Source: CAZZHG01 sp964653655
Lineage (GTDB): Bacteria > Bdellovibrionota > FAC87 > UBA2466
Length of the DNA: 50,960 bases
Direction of reading: 5' to 3'
Assembly (NCBI GenBank): GCA_964653655.1
Contig: CAZZHG010000029.1
Location: 1-50,960 of the forward strand
Part shown: piece by piece, positions 18,210-25,423 of the stretch
Numbering within the stretch: the stretch's first letter is position 1
Layout: every line of letters starts with the position of its first letter
The notes under the pieces: generated by a model
Told to the model about the DNA's origin: nothing
What the model saw: the letters and a program-made list of their open reading frames with translations, nothing else
The model's database searches: none
Program-made: the position numbers and the translations under genes

Positions 18210-19349
18210 ATGAACTTTCCGGTCGATTTAGGTCTGTTCGAAAATAACCGCCACAGCCCGTCTTTCCTCGGTCTCAAGAAAAGCATGGGGACGGAGGAAA
18301 AGGAGCTGCAGGATTTTTGCATCCCGGTGAATCCGTACTTTCCGACCGCGGAAATGTTCGATTCCTTTCGGGACAGGTTAGAGAAGATCCTGAAGTATTA
18401 TCCGGCGTACAACCAGTCCATCTCGGAAGTGCTGTGCGACACTCTCGATCTCGACCCTCAGACCGTTGTGCTGGGCAACGGTTCGACGGAGTTAATCACC
18501 TGGATAAACCGGCTCTTCATCAAGGACAGCCTTGCCATCCCGATTCCGACTTTCAGCCGTTGGACCGATGATCCGCTTTCCACCGGAAAGACGCTGCATC
18601 TGTTCCCGCGTCTCCCCGAGAACGGTTTCGAAATCGACTATCGCGAGCTCGTCGCCTTCATTCACCAGAAGAAGGCGAGGGCGGCGGTAATCTGCAATCC
18701 CAATAACCCGACGGGTGCCTTCATGCCCGTGGATCAGGTGGTGAAGCTTCTGGATGCCTTGCGTGACCTCGACGTAGTGGTCATCGACGAGTCTTTCTCC
18801 GATTTTGTCGACGAGTCCGAAGTGCCTACGGTCGCGAACGAGGTGATATCGCGTCCGAACTCCATCGTGCTGAAGAGTCTCGGCAAGAATTTCGGGCTTC
18901 ACGGAGTGCGCGCCGGTTACGCCGTCGCTCATCCGGATATGGCGGCGAAGTTGCGCGAAGCTCTCCCCTTCTGGAATCTCAACGCCATGGCGGAGATGCT
19001 CATCCGCGATCTCTCCGGGCACATGGCCGAGTACGAGATCGGCCGGCGCCAGGTGGTGCGCGACCGCATCTATCTCGAACGGTCTCTAGCGACGATTCCG
19101 GGTCTCGAGGTTTATCCGTCGAAGGCGAACTTCGTGTACTTCAAGGTGCCGCCGGAGGTGAAGGGCGTGGATCTGCGAAATACGCTGCTCACGGAGTACG
19201 GGCTTCTCACCAGAGAGTGCGGGAACAAGGCCGGAAGCGACAGTCAGCACTTCAGGGTGGCGGCGCGTCCGCGGGAGCAAACCGATCTTCTCGTCCGTTC
19301 GCTCGGGCTCGCCATGGCGAGAATGTCGATTCGGCCCGTCAGCTCCTGA
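18210..19349 (+). CDS. PLP-dependent class I/II aminotransferase
   Basis: A 379-residue fold-type I enzyme resembling histidinol-phosphate aminotransferase and threonine-phosphate decarboxylase. Motifs are NPNNPTG (163-169), VIDESFSDF (191-199), the PLP lysine K226 in SLGKNFGLHG followed by VRAGY, and a C-terminal FRVAARP that supplies the carboxylate-binding Arg. The start at 18210 is set by AGGAGG five bases upstream; a longer frame from 18162 is possible. YPAYNQSISEVL near residue 64 matches substrate-loop residues of this branch. No histidine or cobalamin genes lie beside it, so the exact substrate is open. Confidence 0.85.
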   Translation: MNFPVDLGLFENNRHSPSFLGLKKSMGTEEKELQDFCIPVNPYFPTAEMFDSFRDRLEKILKYYPAYNQSISEVLCDTLDLDPQTVVLGNGSTELITWINRLFIKDSLAIPIPTFSRWTDDPLSTGKTLHLFPRLPENGFEIDYRELVAFIHQKKARAAVICNPNNPTGAFMPVDQVVKLLDALRDLDVVVIDESFSDFVDESEVPTVANEVISRPNSIVLKSLGKNFGLHGVRAGYAVAHPDMAAKLREALPFWNLNAMAEMLIRDLSGHMAEYEIGRRQVVRDRIYLERSLATIPGLEVYPSKANFVYFKVPPEVKGVDLRNTLLTEYGLLTRECGNKAGSDSQHFRVAARPREQTDLLVRSLGLAMARMSIRPVSS

Positions 19350-19385
19350 CTAGGCGAAGGCCGTCGATCGTGTCATCCTGAAGCC

Positions 19386-20084
19386 ATGAAGCTTCTCGCT
19401 CTCGGGATACTGACCTTGAGTTTGGCGGCCTTCGGGGACACCAAAGGCGGGCACGCGGACACCGCACATGCGCAAGTGACTCCACCCGCCTTCAAATGGG
19501 GCCAGACTTTTTCCTATCAGATCCGCATGCCGGGCGTCGCCCGCAACACACCGCCTTTCGTCCGGGTTTTTCCGGACGGCAAAGACGCTTCCGGAAAAGA
19601 CATGACCGCAACTCTCGACACCTTGAAGTGGGCGAGGGGAAAGTCGCAGCTCTACCCCGCGGAAGACGCGGCTCCGGGGCTAATCGCAGTGCTTCGCGGA
19701 GTCTCCTTCGTGGCGGATGCCGACGGCCGCGGTTACAGCGCCATCTTCGAAGGCGAGTTCAACGCCATCAAAATACGGGTGGATAAAGCTCAAATGGAAG
19801 CGCTTCTCACGGGAAGGCCCACGGAGCTTGCGTTCGTTTCGAGAACCGAAAAGGGAGTCGGGGTTAAGTACCGCGTGGAGACGGTCACTCGTCTATCGGT
19901 GCGCCTCGAGGGAACGAGGATGATGGTGGATAAGGTGGGTAGCAGCTGCACGGTCACCTACATCAATATCTTCGGATCGGAGACCCCGTACCGAAGCAAG
20001 GACGTGTCGATCGAAAAGGAAAAAGGAAGGGACTCGCTCTATCTGGGAATTCCCGGTGCCTTGAAAGGGCTTCCGGTGCTTTAG
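19386..20084 (+). CDS. Secreted hypothetical protein, 232 residues
   Basis: The first 16-17 residues (MKLLALGILTLSLAAFG) form a signal peptide. The rest is rich in predicted strand: a WGQTFSYQIRMPGVARNTPPF segment, an ATLDTLKW stretch, then GYSAIFEGEFNAIKIRV and a VKYRVETVTRLSVRLEGTRM region. I do not recognise a family; a beta-sandwich or lipocalin-like fold is plausible. It follows the aminotransferase by 36 bases. Its TAG overlaps the TAA of the convergent secreted gene by four bases. Confidence 0.6.
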   Translation: MKLLALGILTLSLAAFGDTKGGHADTAHAQVTPPAFKWGQTFSYQIRMPGVARNTPPFVRVFPDGKDASGKDMTATLDTLKWARGKSQLYPAEDAAPGLIAVLRGVSFVADADGRGYSAIFEGEFNAIKIRVDKAQMEALLTGRPTELAFVSRTEKGVGVKYRVETVTRLSVRLEGTRMMVDKVGSSCTVTYINIFGSETPYRSKDVSIEKEKGRDSLYLGIPGALKGLPVL

Positions 20085-20596
20085 CCGCCGCCCGAAATAG
20101 TCAGGATCGGAGTGCTGGAGCCTCCGCCGCCGAGCGAGCCGGAGCCGTAGCTCGGCGCCGTCCATGTGCAGTTCCATTCTCCCTGGCGAAGGAAGGTTTT
20201 CGGCCCGATTACATCCGCCTTCGTATAGCCGCTGCAAGAGTAGGCGGGTTGAACCTGCCCGGGTCTTCCGGGCTTGCGCCTATTCAGCTCCGACTCCATC
20301 TCGTCGCACTGTCTCGAAGTGCCTCCGAGCCGCTCCTGTCTGGCCACGCTTTTCAATTCGTGTCCGTCCACTTCGCTGCCGACGGCGTAACAGCCGCAGC
20401 TGCATTTGCCGGGGCTGAGCGGCGCACCCAACACAGTCGTTTGGGATTGGTTTTGTATCTGGATGGGCTGAACCACGCCGGTACCCGAGTTTACAAAGTC
20501 GATCGCGCCGGCTCCCGCGCCGTCTCCGTCCGCGAACGCAGGCGGGGCCAGGATCAATTGGATAGTTACCAACGGTAAAAGGGCAAACGAACGCAT
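20081..20596 (-). CDS. Secreted Cys- and Gly-rich hypothetical protein
   Basis: A 171-residue exported protein. Residues 1-22 form a signal peptide ending AFA, followed by a low-complexity DGDGAGAGAIDF start. Six cysteines (CSCGC cluster, RQC, YSC, NC) suggest disulfides or a metal site. The C-terminus is Gly/Ser-rich (GSGSLGGGGSSTP). AAAGGAG lies seven to eight bases before the ATG at 20596. No family recognised. Another small signal- or lipobox-bearing gene lies just upstream on the same strand. Confidence 0.55.
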   Translation of the reverse strand: MRSFALLPLVTIQLILAPPAFADGDGAGAGAIDFVNSGTGVVQPIQIQNQSQTTVLGAPLSPGKCSCGCYAVGSEVDGHELKSVARQERLGGTSRQCDEMESELNRRKPGRPGQVQPAYSCSGYTKADVIGPKTFLRQGEWNCTWTAPSYGSGSLGGGGSSTPILTISGGG

Positions 20597-20660
20597 GCGT
20601 CGCTCCTTTATCGGGAACGCAAAGGTACACCAAGGCCTTCGAAATGTTCTTGAGGCGGAG

Positions 20661-20885
20661 TTACTGCGATTGCTCGGAGAGGGCTTCTTCGATCCGTTTC
20701 ACTTCTTCCTTCAGGGCGGGCAAGTCCGCGCCGTCCGAGGGAAGTCCGACCGGAGCCGCGAGGGTCGCGCCTTCCGGAAAGAACGGATTCTGTTTGCCCG
20801 AGGACTCGAGCCACAGGCTGCTAGCGCAGCCGAGCGCGAAGACCGCAATCGCAAAACCGAATTGTTGAATTGAGGACAGTCTCAT
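20661..20885 (-). CDS. Small lipoprotein-like or single-helix membrane protein (74 residues)
   Basis: Starts MRLSSIQQFGFAIAVFALGC. The hydrophobic stretch ends in ALGC, an imperfect lipobox, so it may be a lipoprotein or a single-helix anchor. The last 25 residues (DLPALKEEVKRIEEALSEQ) should form a short coiled coil. The ATG at 20885 is preferred over an upstream frame start because it begins the hydrophobic segment. It lies about 65 bases upstream of the secreted Cys-rich gene on the same strand, so the two may be co-transcribed. Function unknown. Confidence 0.5.
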   Translation of the reverse strand: MRLSSIQQFGFAIAVFALGCASSLWLESSGKQNPFFPEGATLAAPVGLPSDGADLPALKEEVKRIEEALSEQSQ

Positions 20886-21124
20886 AAACCACCAAGCGTC
20901 ACATAGATATGCAGCAAGAACCGCGCCCAACTTTACGCACGGGCGATTTCACAATTCTGTAGAGCGACCGGACACCCCTCTGCTGGATTTTTGTAAGTCC
21001 TCGAAACCACGCGTTTGGGGCCAAAAAAAGGTAGACGCCCCTGGGGCCGCCTTGAAAACCCTCAAGGAATTGAATATTTAGGGGAACCTCTGTATTCAGC
21101 CAGTACACAGGCGGCGGGAGCGGC

Positions 21125-21130
21125 TATAAT
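21125..21130 (+). promoter_or_regulatory. TATAAT -10 element directly before the HAD gene
   Basis: A perfect TATAAT ends eight bases before the ATG at 21138. Standard spacing puts the transcript start at or one base before the ATG, implying a leaderless mRNA. The -35 position (AGTACA, 21102-21107) matches only three of six. The 250 bases upstream of the gene hold no other feature beyond a short CCTTGA/TCAAGG hairpin. Confidence 0.45.
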
Positions 21131-21137
21131 TTCGACC

Positions 21138-21968
21138 ATGCCCACACCAGCAATGCTCGTCTCAGATCTCGATGGCACCCTCGCGACTTCGGAAGGCACT
21201 TTCACCGAAGCGACTCTCTCCACCTTAAGGGAGCTTGGGGAAAAAGGGGTCGTGCGGGCCGTCGCCACGGGCCGGTCCCTTCATTCCACGCGGCAAGCGC
21301 TGCCCGCGGATTTTCCGATCGACTATCTGATTTTTTCCACCGGCGCGGGAGTTGTGGACTGGAGGACGGGAGAGCTTCTCGTCAGCCACAGTCTGGCTGC
21401 GAAGCAGGTGGGAGTTTTGTCCGAGCTTCTCGCGGAGCTTGGTTACGATTTCATGATTCACGATCTGGTTCCGGAGAATCACAAGTTCCGCTACCACAGT
21501 AGCGACAAGCCGCGCGCCGATTTTCTCCGCCGGCTGGAGCGGCATTCGTCTCACGGATCCACACTCAAGGTGTCGGGTGTGCCGAAGGCGGCGAGCCAGT
21601 TTCTCACCGTCTGCGATCCCCATGAAACGGATGAGCTGAAAGCTCAAGTCCACGCTTGGGCGGGACCGCTTCACGTTTGCCGAACGACTTCGCCGATCGA
21701 CGGGGAAAGCGTGTGGATGGAGATCTTCGATCCCAAGGCGTCCAAGTCCCAGGGCGCGGCCTGGCTCGCCGGCCGTCATGGCGTGGAAAGAGATCGGATC
21801 TTTGCCATCGGCAACGACTACAACGATCTGGATCTTCTGGAATGGGCGGGTAGGGCTTCGGTGGTGGAGAATGCTCCGGAGTCTTTGCGGGGCAAATTCG
21901 ACAAGGTTCCCAACAATGACACGGACGGCTTTACCGTCGGAGTGTCGGCGTGGCTCTCCCGCCTTTAA
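21138..21968 (+). CDS. Cof-type HAD-superfamily phosphatase
   Basis: A 276-residue cytoplasmic phosphohydrolase of the Cof/YidA type. HAD motif I is SDLDGT with nucleophile Asp10 and acid/base Asp12. Motif II Thr44 lies in VATGRS, motif III Lys is in ASKSQG (201-206), and motif IV is GNDYND (225-230). The C2-type cap lies between (about 80-185). Substrates of this family are sugar or nucleotide phosphates, and this one is unknown. The ATG at 21138 begins the motif I strand directly; a longer frame upstream is not protein-like. There is no Shine-Dalgarno, consistent with a leaderless transcript. The gene ends just before a 35-bp perfect inverted repeat. Confidence 0.88.
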   Translation: MPTPAMLVSDLDGTLATSEGTFTEATLSTLRELGEKGVVRAVATGRSLHSTRQALPADFPIDYLIFSTGAGVVDWRTGELLVSHSLAAKQVGVLSELLAELGYDFMIHDLVPENHKFRYHSSDKPRADFLRRLERHSSHGSTLKVSGVPKAASQFLTVCDPHETDELKAQVHAWAGPLHVCRTTSPIDGESVWMEIFDPKASKSQGAAWLAGRHGVERDRIFAIGNDYNDLDLLEWAGRASVVENAPESLRGKFDKVPNNDTDGFTVGVSAWLSRL

Positions 21969-21979
21969 GACCAAAACTT

Positions 21980-22068
21980 AGAATGAGATCGAGAATGAGT
22001 CTTAGAATGAGTGAGGGGCAGGGGTGTGCCTTTTCACTCATTCTAAGACTCATTCTCGATCTCATTCT
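21980..22068. repeat. Long perfect inverted repeat (hairpin family 1, copy A)
   Basis: Arms 21980-22014 and 22034-22068 pair over 35 bases without mismatch. The 19-base loop can add four pairs (GGCA/TGCC). The left arm plus four loop bases (21980-22019) matches 27239-27278 in 39 of 40 positions. It lies between convergent genes (HAD, carbamoyltransferase) and may serve as a two-way terminator or be a mobile-type palindrome. Confidence 0.9.
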
Positions 22069-22073
22069 GGGAT

Positions 22074-23816
22074 TTAGCCGACTTTACGCATGGCCTCGGC
22101 CGCCTTGGAGAACGCTTGGTTCTCGACGATGAGGTGATCGAGGTCCGAGTTCTGGAAACAACGGAAGGCGTCCCGGGGCGTGCAAACGATCGGCTCCGAG
22201 TCGTTGAACGAAGTGTTGATGAGCATCGGCACGCCCGTTCGCTTACGGAACGCTTCGATGAGCTTCCAATAGAACGGCTGCGTGTGCCGGGTGACCGATT
22301 GAATGCGGCAGGTCTGATCCGCGTGAACCACCGCCGCGATCTTCTGGCGCATCTCGGGCTTCACCTCGAAGACGGCTTCCATCGAAGGGCAGAAGAAAGA
22401 CTTTTCAAACCATTGGTGCTGCTGTTCCCAGAGCACGGAGGCCGCGAACGGGCGGAACATCTCCCGGTGTTTTACGCGGGAGTTGAGCCGGTCCCGCATG
22501 TCCGGTGGCCGGGGATCGGCGAGGATGCTGCGGCTGCCGAGGGCTCGCGGGCCGAACTCCATGCGTCCGTGCAGAAGTCCCAAAATTTTTCCGGCGCAGA
22601 GCTGATCGACCATCCACTCTACGAGCAGATTCTCGTCGCTAAAATCGCGCTTCTGAACCGTGCCGGTTTCTTCGGAGGTCAGCTCCAGGCCTTTTTCTGC
22701 GCCGGGTCCGAGCAAAGCCCAGTGATCGCCCTTCGGTTTGATCGGGCCGGGGATCGCGGCGATGGCCGCTCCGACCGCTATCCCTGAGTCGTGGGCGGCG
22801 GGCGCGACGTGTACGTGCTGGAACGGAGTGTTCTGCGGAATCTTTCCGACCCACACGCTGTTGTGGGCGCAGCCCCCGGCGAGCGCCAGGTGTTTTTCCG
22901 GGCACATCTTGTGGAGCAGGTTCAAAAGGTGGTTGGCGACTTCCTCGAACCGGATCTGAATGGATTTCGCCAGATCGCGGTGCCGATCGGTCAGCTCGTC
23001 CTTCGGGCCGCGCGCCGGAATGCCGAGCAGTGGAGCGAGCACCCGCTCATTGAAGAACGGGGCGACGTAGGGCTGTCCCTTTTCGATCGTGAACTGAATC
23101 GGCTTTCGCAGAATCGGAAAGGCCTCGAGGTTCAGCTTGAACCCTTCCGCGTCTTCTTGAATGAGCTCGCGGAGCACGTTCACGTAGCGGGGCGTACCGT
23201 AGCTGGAAAGTCCCATCACCTTGAACTCGTCGCCGAAATACGGAAAGCCCAGATACTGGGTCATCGCCGTATAGAAGAAGCCGACCGAGTGGGGAAAGAA
23301 AATGCGCGAATGGATTTTGACCTCGGAACCTTTGGCCGAGCCGAAGGCGGTCGAAACGAAATCGCCCAGTCCGTCGAAGGAAAGCAGAGCGGCATTTTCC
23401 GTCGGACATACATAACGCGCGCTGAGCATGTGGGCGAGGTGGTGTTCGACCCGCTGGCGTTTCGCGCCGCCGAGCCCCAACTTCTTTAGAAACTCGTCCA
23501 GGGAAGGTTCCCGGCTCGCCCTTCTGGAACCCCGCCTCATCAATCCGGGATGCCGCAGCGCGAGGCCCATCTTCTTATGCACGCCGATCCAAGGATCGCG
23601 GGCGATGGCTACGGTTTGAATTTGTTCCGGTTTGAGTCCGGCGACTTCGAGGCAGTAACGGATCGAGTGCTCGGGAAACAGTGCGTAATGTTTCACGCGC
23701 GTGAAACGTTCCTCCTCGACCGCGGCTACGAGCTCGTTTCCAACGACGAGCGCGGCGGAGGAATCTCCGTGGCCGACGCTGATTCCTAGGGCTGTGCGTA
23801 AAGTGGAATGGGACAT
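22074..23816 (-). CDS. Carbamoyltransferase (NodU/CmcH/TobZ family)
   Basis: A 580-residue enzyme that transfers carbamoyl from carbamoyl phosphate, through a carbamoyl-adenylate, to a sugar or natural product. The N-terminal Kae1-like domain shows LGISVGHGDSSAALV (10-24), EEERFTR (34-40) and the iron ligands in HHLAH (125-129), then GGCAHNSVWVGKI. The C-terminal domain has GPRALGSRSILADPR and INTSFNDSEPIV. The start at 23816 (MSHSTLRTALG) is chosen over an upstream frame because it begins the family domain. A TATAAT on the minus strand lies about 30 bases upstream. Next to a polyprenyl-phosphate sugar transferase, surface-glycan carbamoylation is plausible but inferred. Confidence 0.88.
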   Translation of the reverse strand: MSHSTLRTALGISVGHGDSSAALVVGNELVAAVEEERFTRVKHYALFPEHSIRYCLEVAGLKPEQIQTVAIARDPWIGVHKKMGLALRHPGLMRRGSRRASREPSLDEFLKKLGLGGAKRQRVEHHLAHMLSARYVCPTENAALLSFDGLGDFVSTAFGSAKGSEVKIHSRIFFPHSVGFFYTAMTQYLGFPYFGDEFKVMGLSSYGTPRYVNVLRELIQEDAEGFKLNLEAFPILRKPIQFTIEKGQPYVAPFFNERVLAPLLGIPARGPKDELTDRHRDLAKSIQIRFEEVANHLLNLLHKMCPEKHLALAGGCAHNSVWVGKIPQNTPFQHVHVAPAAHDSGIAVGAAIAAIPGPIKPKGDHWALLGPGAEKGLELTSEETGTVQKRDFSDENLLVEWMVDQLCAGKILGLLHGRMEFGPRALGSRSILADPRPPDMRDRLNSRVKHREMFRPFAASVLWEQQHQWFEKSFFCPSMEAVFEVKPEMRQKIAAVVHADQTCRIQSVTRHTQPFYWKLIEAFRKRTGVPMLINTSFNDSEPIVCTPRDAFRCFQNSDLDHLIVENQAFSKAAEAMRKVG

Positions 23817-23844
23817 TCGGACTCGTATCGGCAGGTTCCCTACA

Positions 23845-23850
23845 ATTATA
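23845..23850 (-). promoter_or_regulatory. -10 element of the carbamoyltransferase gene
   Basis: TATAAT on the minus strand, about 28 bases upstream of the ATG at 23816. No good -35 is seen at 16-18 bases; TTGAGG lies 14 bases upstream. The short leader has no clear ribosome site. Confidence 0.4.
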
Positions 23851-23944
23851 AGCCTCGCGCGCTTCCTCAAAAAGCACTCGTTTCCTTCAAGATTGCTCCA
23901 CAAAGCGCCGATAGGTTCTTGCAACCCTGCAGCGGCACTTTTTC

Positions 23945-25315
23945 ATGTTTCTACCAATTACCAATTTAATTTCCTCGGCACTGTTCATCGCGGTCGGTGC
24001 TGTCTTCGCGATCCCGCTCATCCGGCTGAACATCCGCTGGGCGGAGCGCCTTGGGCTGATTGATTACCCGAAGGCCCGCGGAGTCGCCGAAGATCACATT
24101 CCGATCATCGGGCACGCCATCGTGCTGCTCACGCTCGCGGGCATGGCGTACTTCTACGGCGTTCAGGGACAGCGTTATTGGTTCATCGGAACCGCCGCCG
24201 TGATGGCGCTCATGGGTTATCTGGACGATCGGCGCGGGCTTTCCGCCGTCGACAAGATGCTCCTTCAGATGATCTGCGTGCTCGCGATGGTGCACTGGGA
24301 TCCGATGCTGAGAGAGTCCATGGTCACCCGCTACGGATCGTGGGGCACCTTCTGGGCGATCTTCTTCGTGTTGGGACTGACCAATGCCGTGAACTTCGTG
24401 GACGGCATCGACGGGCTCGCGGGCGTGGTGCTTTTCGTGGGCGGCGCGGGCTTTCTGCTCATCGCCCCTCACTCTCACGGAGACACGGCTTCGAACCATA
24501 CGGCCGCCCTCATCATGGGCTCCATCATCCCGTTTCTCTTTTTCAACGTGCTTCGCCGCAAGGGATTCCTGGGGAACGTGGGAAGCTACTTCTTTTCGTA
24601 CGTGCTCGGCATTCTCCATTTGTCCCTTCCGATTCCCGCGGAACTTCCGATTTCGCGGGTCGCGCTTTCCGGTCTTTGTTTTCTGGTGCCGATCGCCGAC
24701 TCCATGCTGGTCATCACGACTAGGCTGATGTCGCTTCGCTCGCCGTTCCAGCCGGACAAGGGCCACCTCCATCACCGGCTCATTCAGAGCGCGCTTCCGC
24801 TTCGCCACGTGCTTCTCAACTTTGCGTTCATCGAGGTCGCTTCCCTCGGGGTCGCCGTCGTGCTCTCGCACCACTTGCCGAGCTTGCAAACGCCGCTTCC
24901 GTTCCTGCTTTGCGTGAGCCACGCGGCCCTTGCCGCCGTGCTGATTTTCCTCGTCGAAAAGTCCTCCCGGCGCAGGTTGCAATACTTCTTCCAGCGGATG
25001 GATACGGGCGAGCCGATCCACTTCATGAAATACGTCGTGAAAACGGAAGCCGGTAAGCCCGTCACGCCCGGTCAGTTGCGGCGCCTCGAGGCGCTCATCA
25101 GCGCCGAAATCCGCGTCACCGATCTTTGTTTCACCGACGGACCCGATACCCTCGTCATCTCCGTGAAGAGCCAGGCCGGAGCCGTGGAAGGAATCAACAA
25201 CCGAGTCAGCATCCTCTTCCAGCGCCAGCGCCTGAAGGCCTCGCTCACCATCGAAAAGGGCGAGTTCGTCAAAGTGAGCCGCCCCCTCAACCCGCCCAAG
25301 CGCATCGCTTCCTGA
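23945..25315 (+). CDS. WecA/MraY-family polyprenyl-phosphate sugar-1-phosphate transferase
   Basis: A 456-residue membrane enzyme expected to transfer a HexNAc-1-phosphate from UDP-sugar to undecaprenyl phosphate. About 11 helices span residues 5-350. Motifs are GYLDDRR (91-97), NAVNFVDGIDG (147-157) and the His motif KGHLHHRL (272-279) of the WecA/TagO branch. The usual F-L/M-G-D-x-GS motif reads FLGNVGS (208-214): the conserved Asp is Asn211 (codon 24575-24577). A soluble tail of about 105 residues (352-456) follows the last helix and is not part of the core family. The ATG at 23945 opens the first helix. An MsbA-like exporter gene follows about 110 bases later. Confidence 0.87.
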   Translation: MFLPITNLISSALFIAVGAVFAIPLIRLNIRWAERLGLIDYPKARGVAEDHIPIIGHAIVLLTLAGMAYFYGVQGQRYWFIGTAAVMALMGYLDDRRGLSAVDKMLLQMICVLAMVHWDPMLRESMVTRYGSWGTFWAIFFVLGLTNAVNFVDGIDGLAGVVLFVGGAGFLLIAPHSHGDTASNHTAALIMGSIIPFLFFNVLRRKGFLGNVGSYFFSYVLGILHLSLPIPAELPISRVALSGLCFLVPIADSMLVITTRLMSLRSPFQPDKGHLHHRLIQSALPLRHVLLNFAFIEVASLGVAVVLSHHLPSLQTPLPFLLCVSHAALAAVLIFLVEKSSRRRLQYFFQRMDTGEPIHFMKYVVKTEAGKPVTPGQLRRLEALISAEIRVTDLCFTDGPDTLVISVKSQAGAVEGINNRVSILFQRQRLKASLTIEKGEFVKVSRPLNPPKRIAS

Positions 25316-25423
25316 TGGGCAAAAAGTACCCGGATCCCCGGCATTTCCGGGCGCCGAAGTCCGCTCTTTTTCCCCAAAGATTAACCTTAAACTAACCCCA
25401 AACCTTGGGTATGTTGGCTGGCT

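Noticed and set aside
23966..25021. A 351-codon minus-strand frame opposite the WecA-family gene
   Set aside because: The plus strand carries all family motifs; the minus product is highly charged and lacks a domain.
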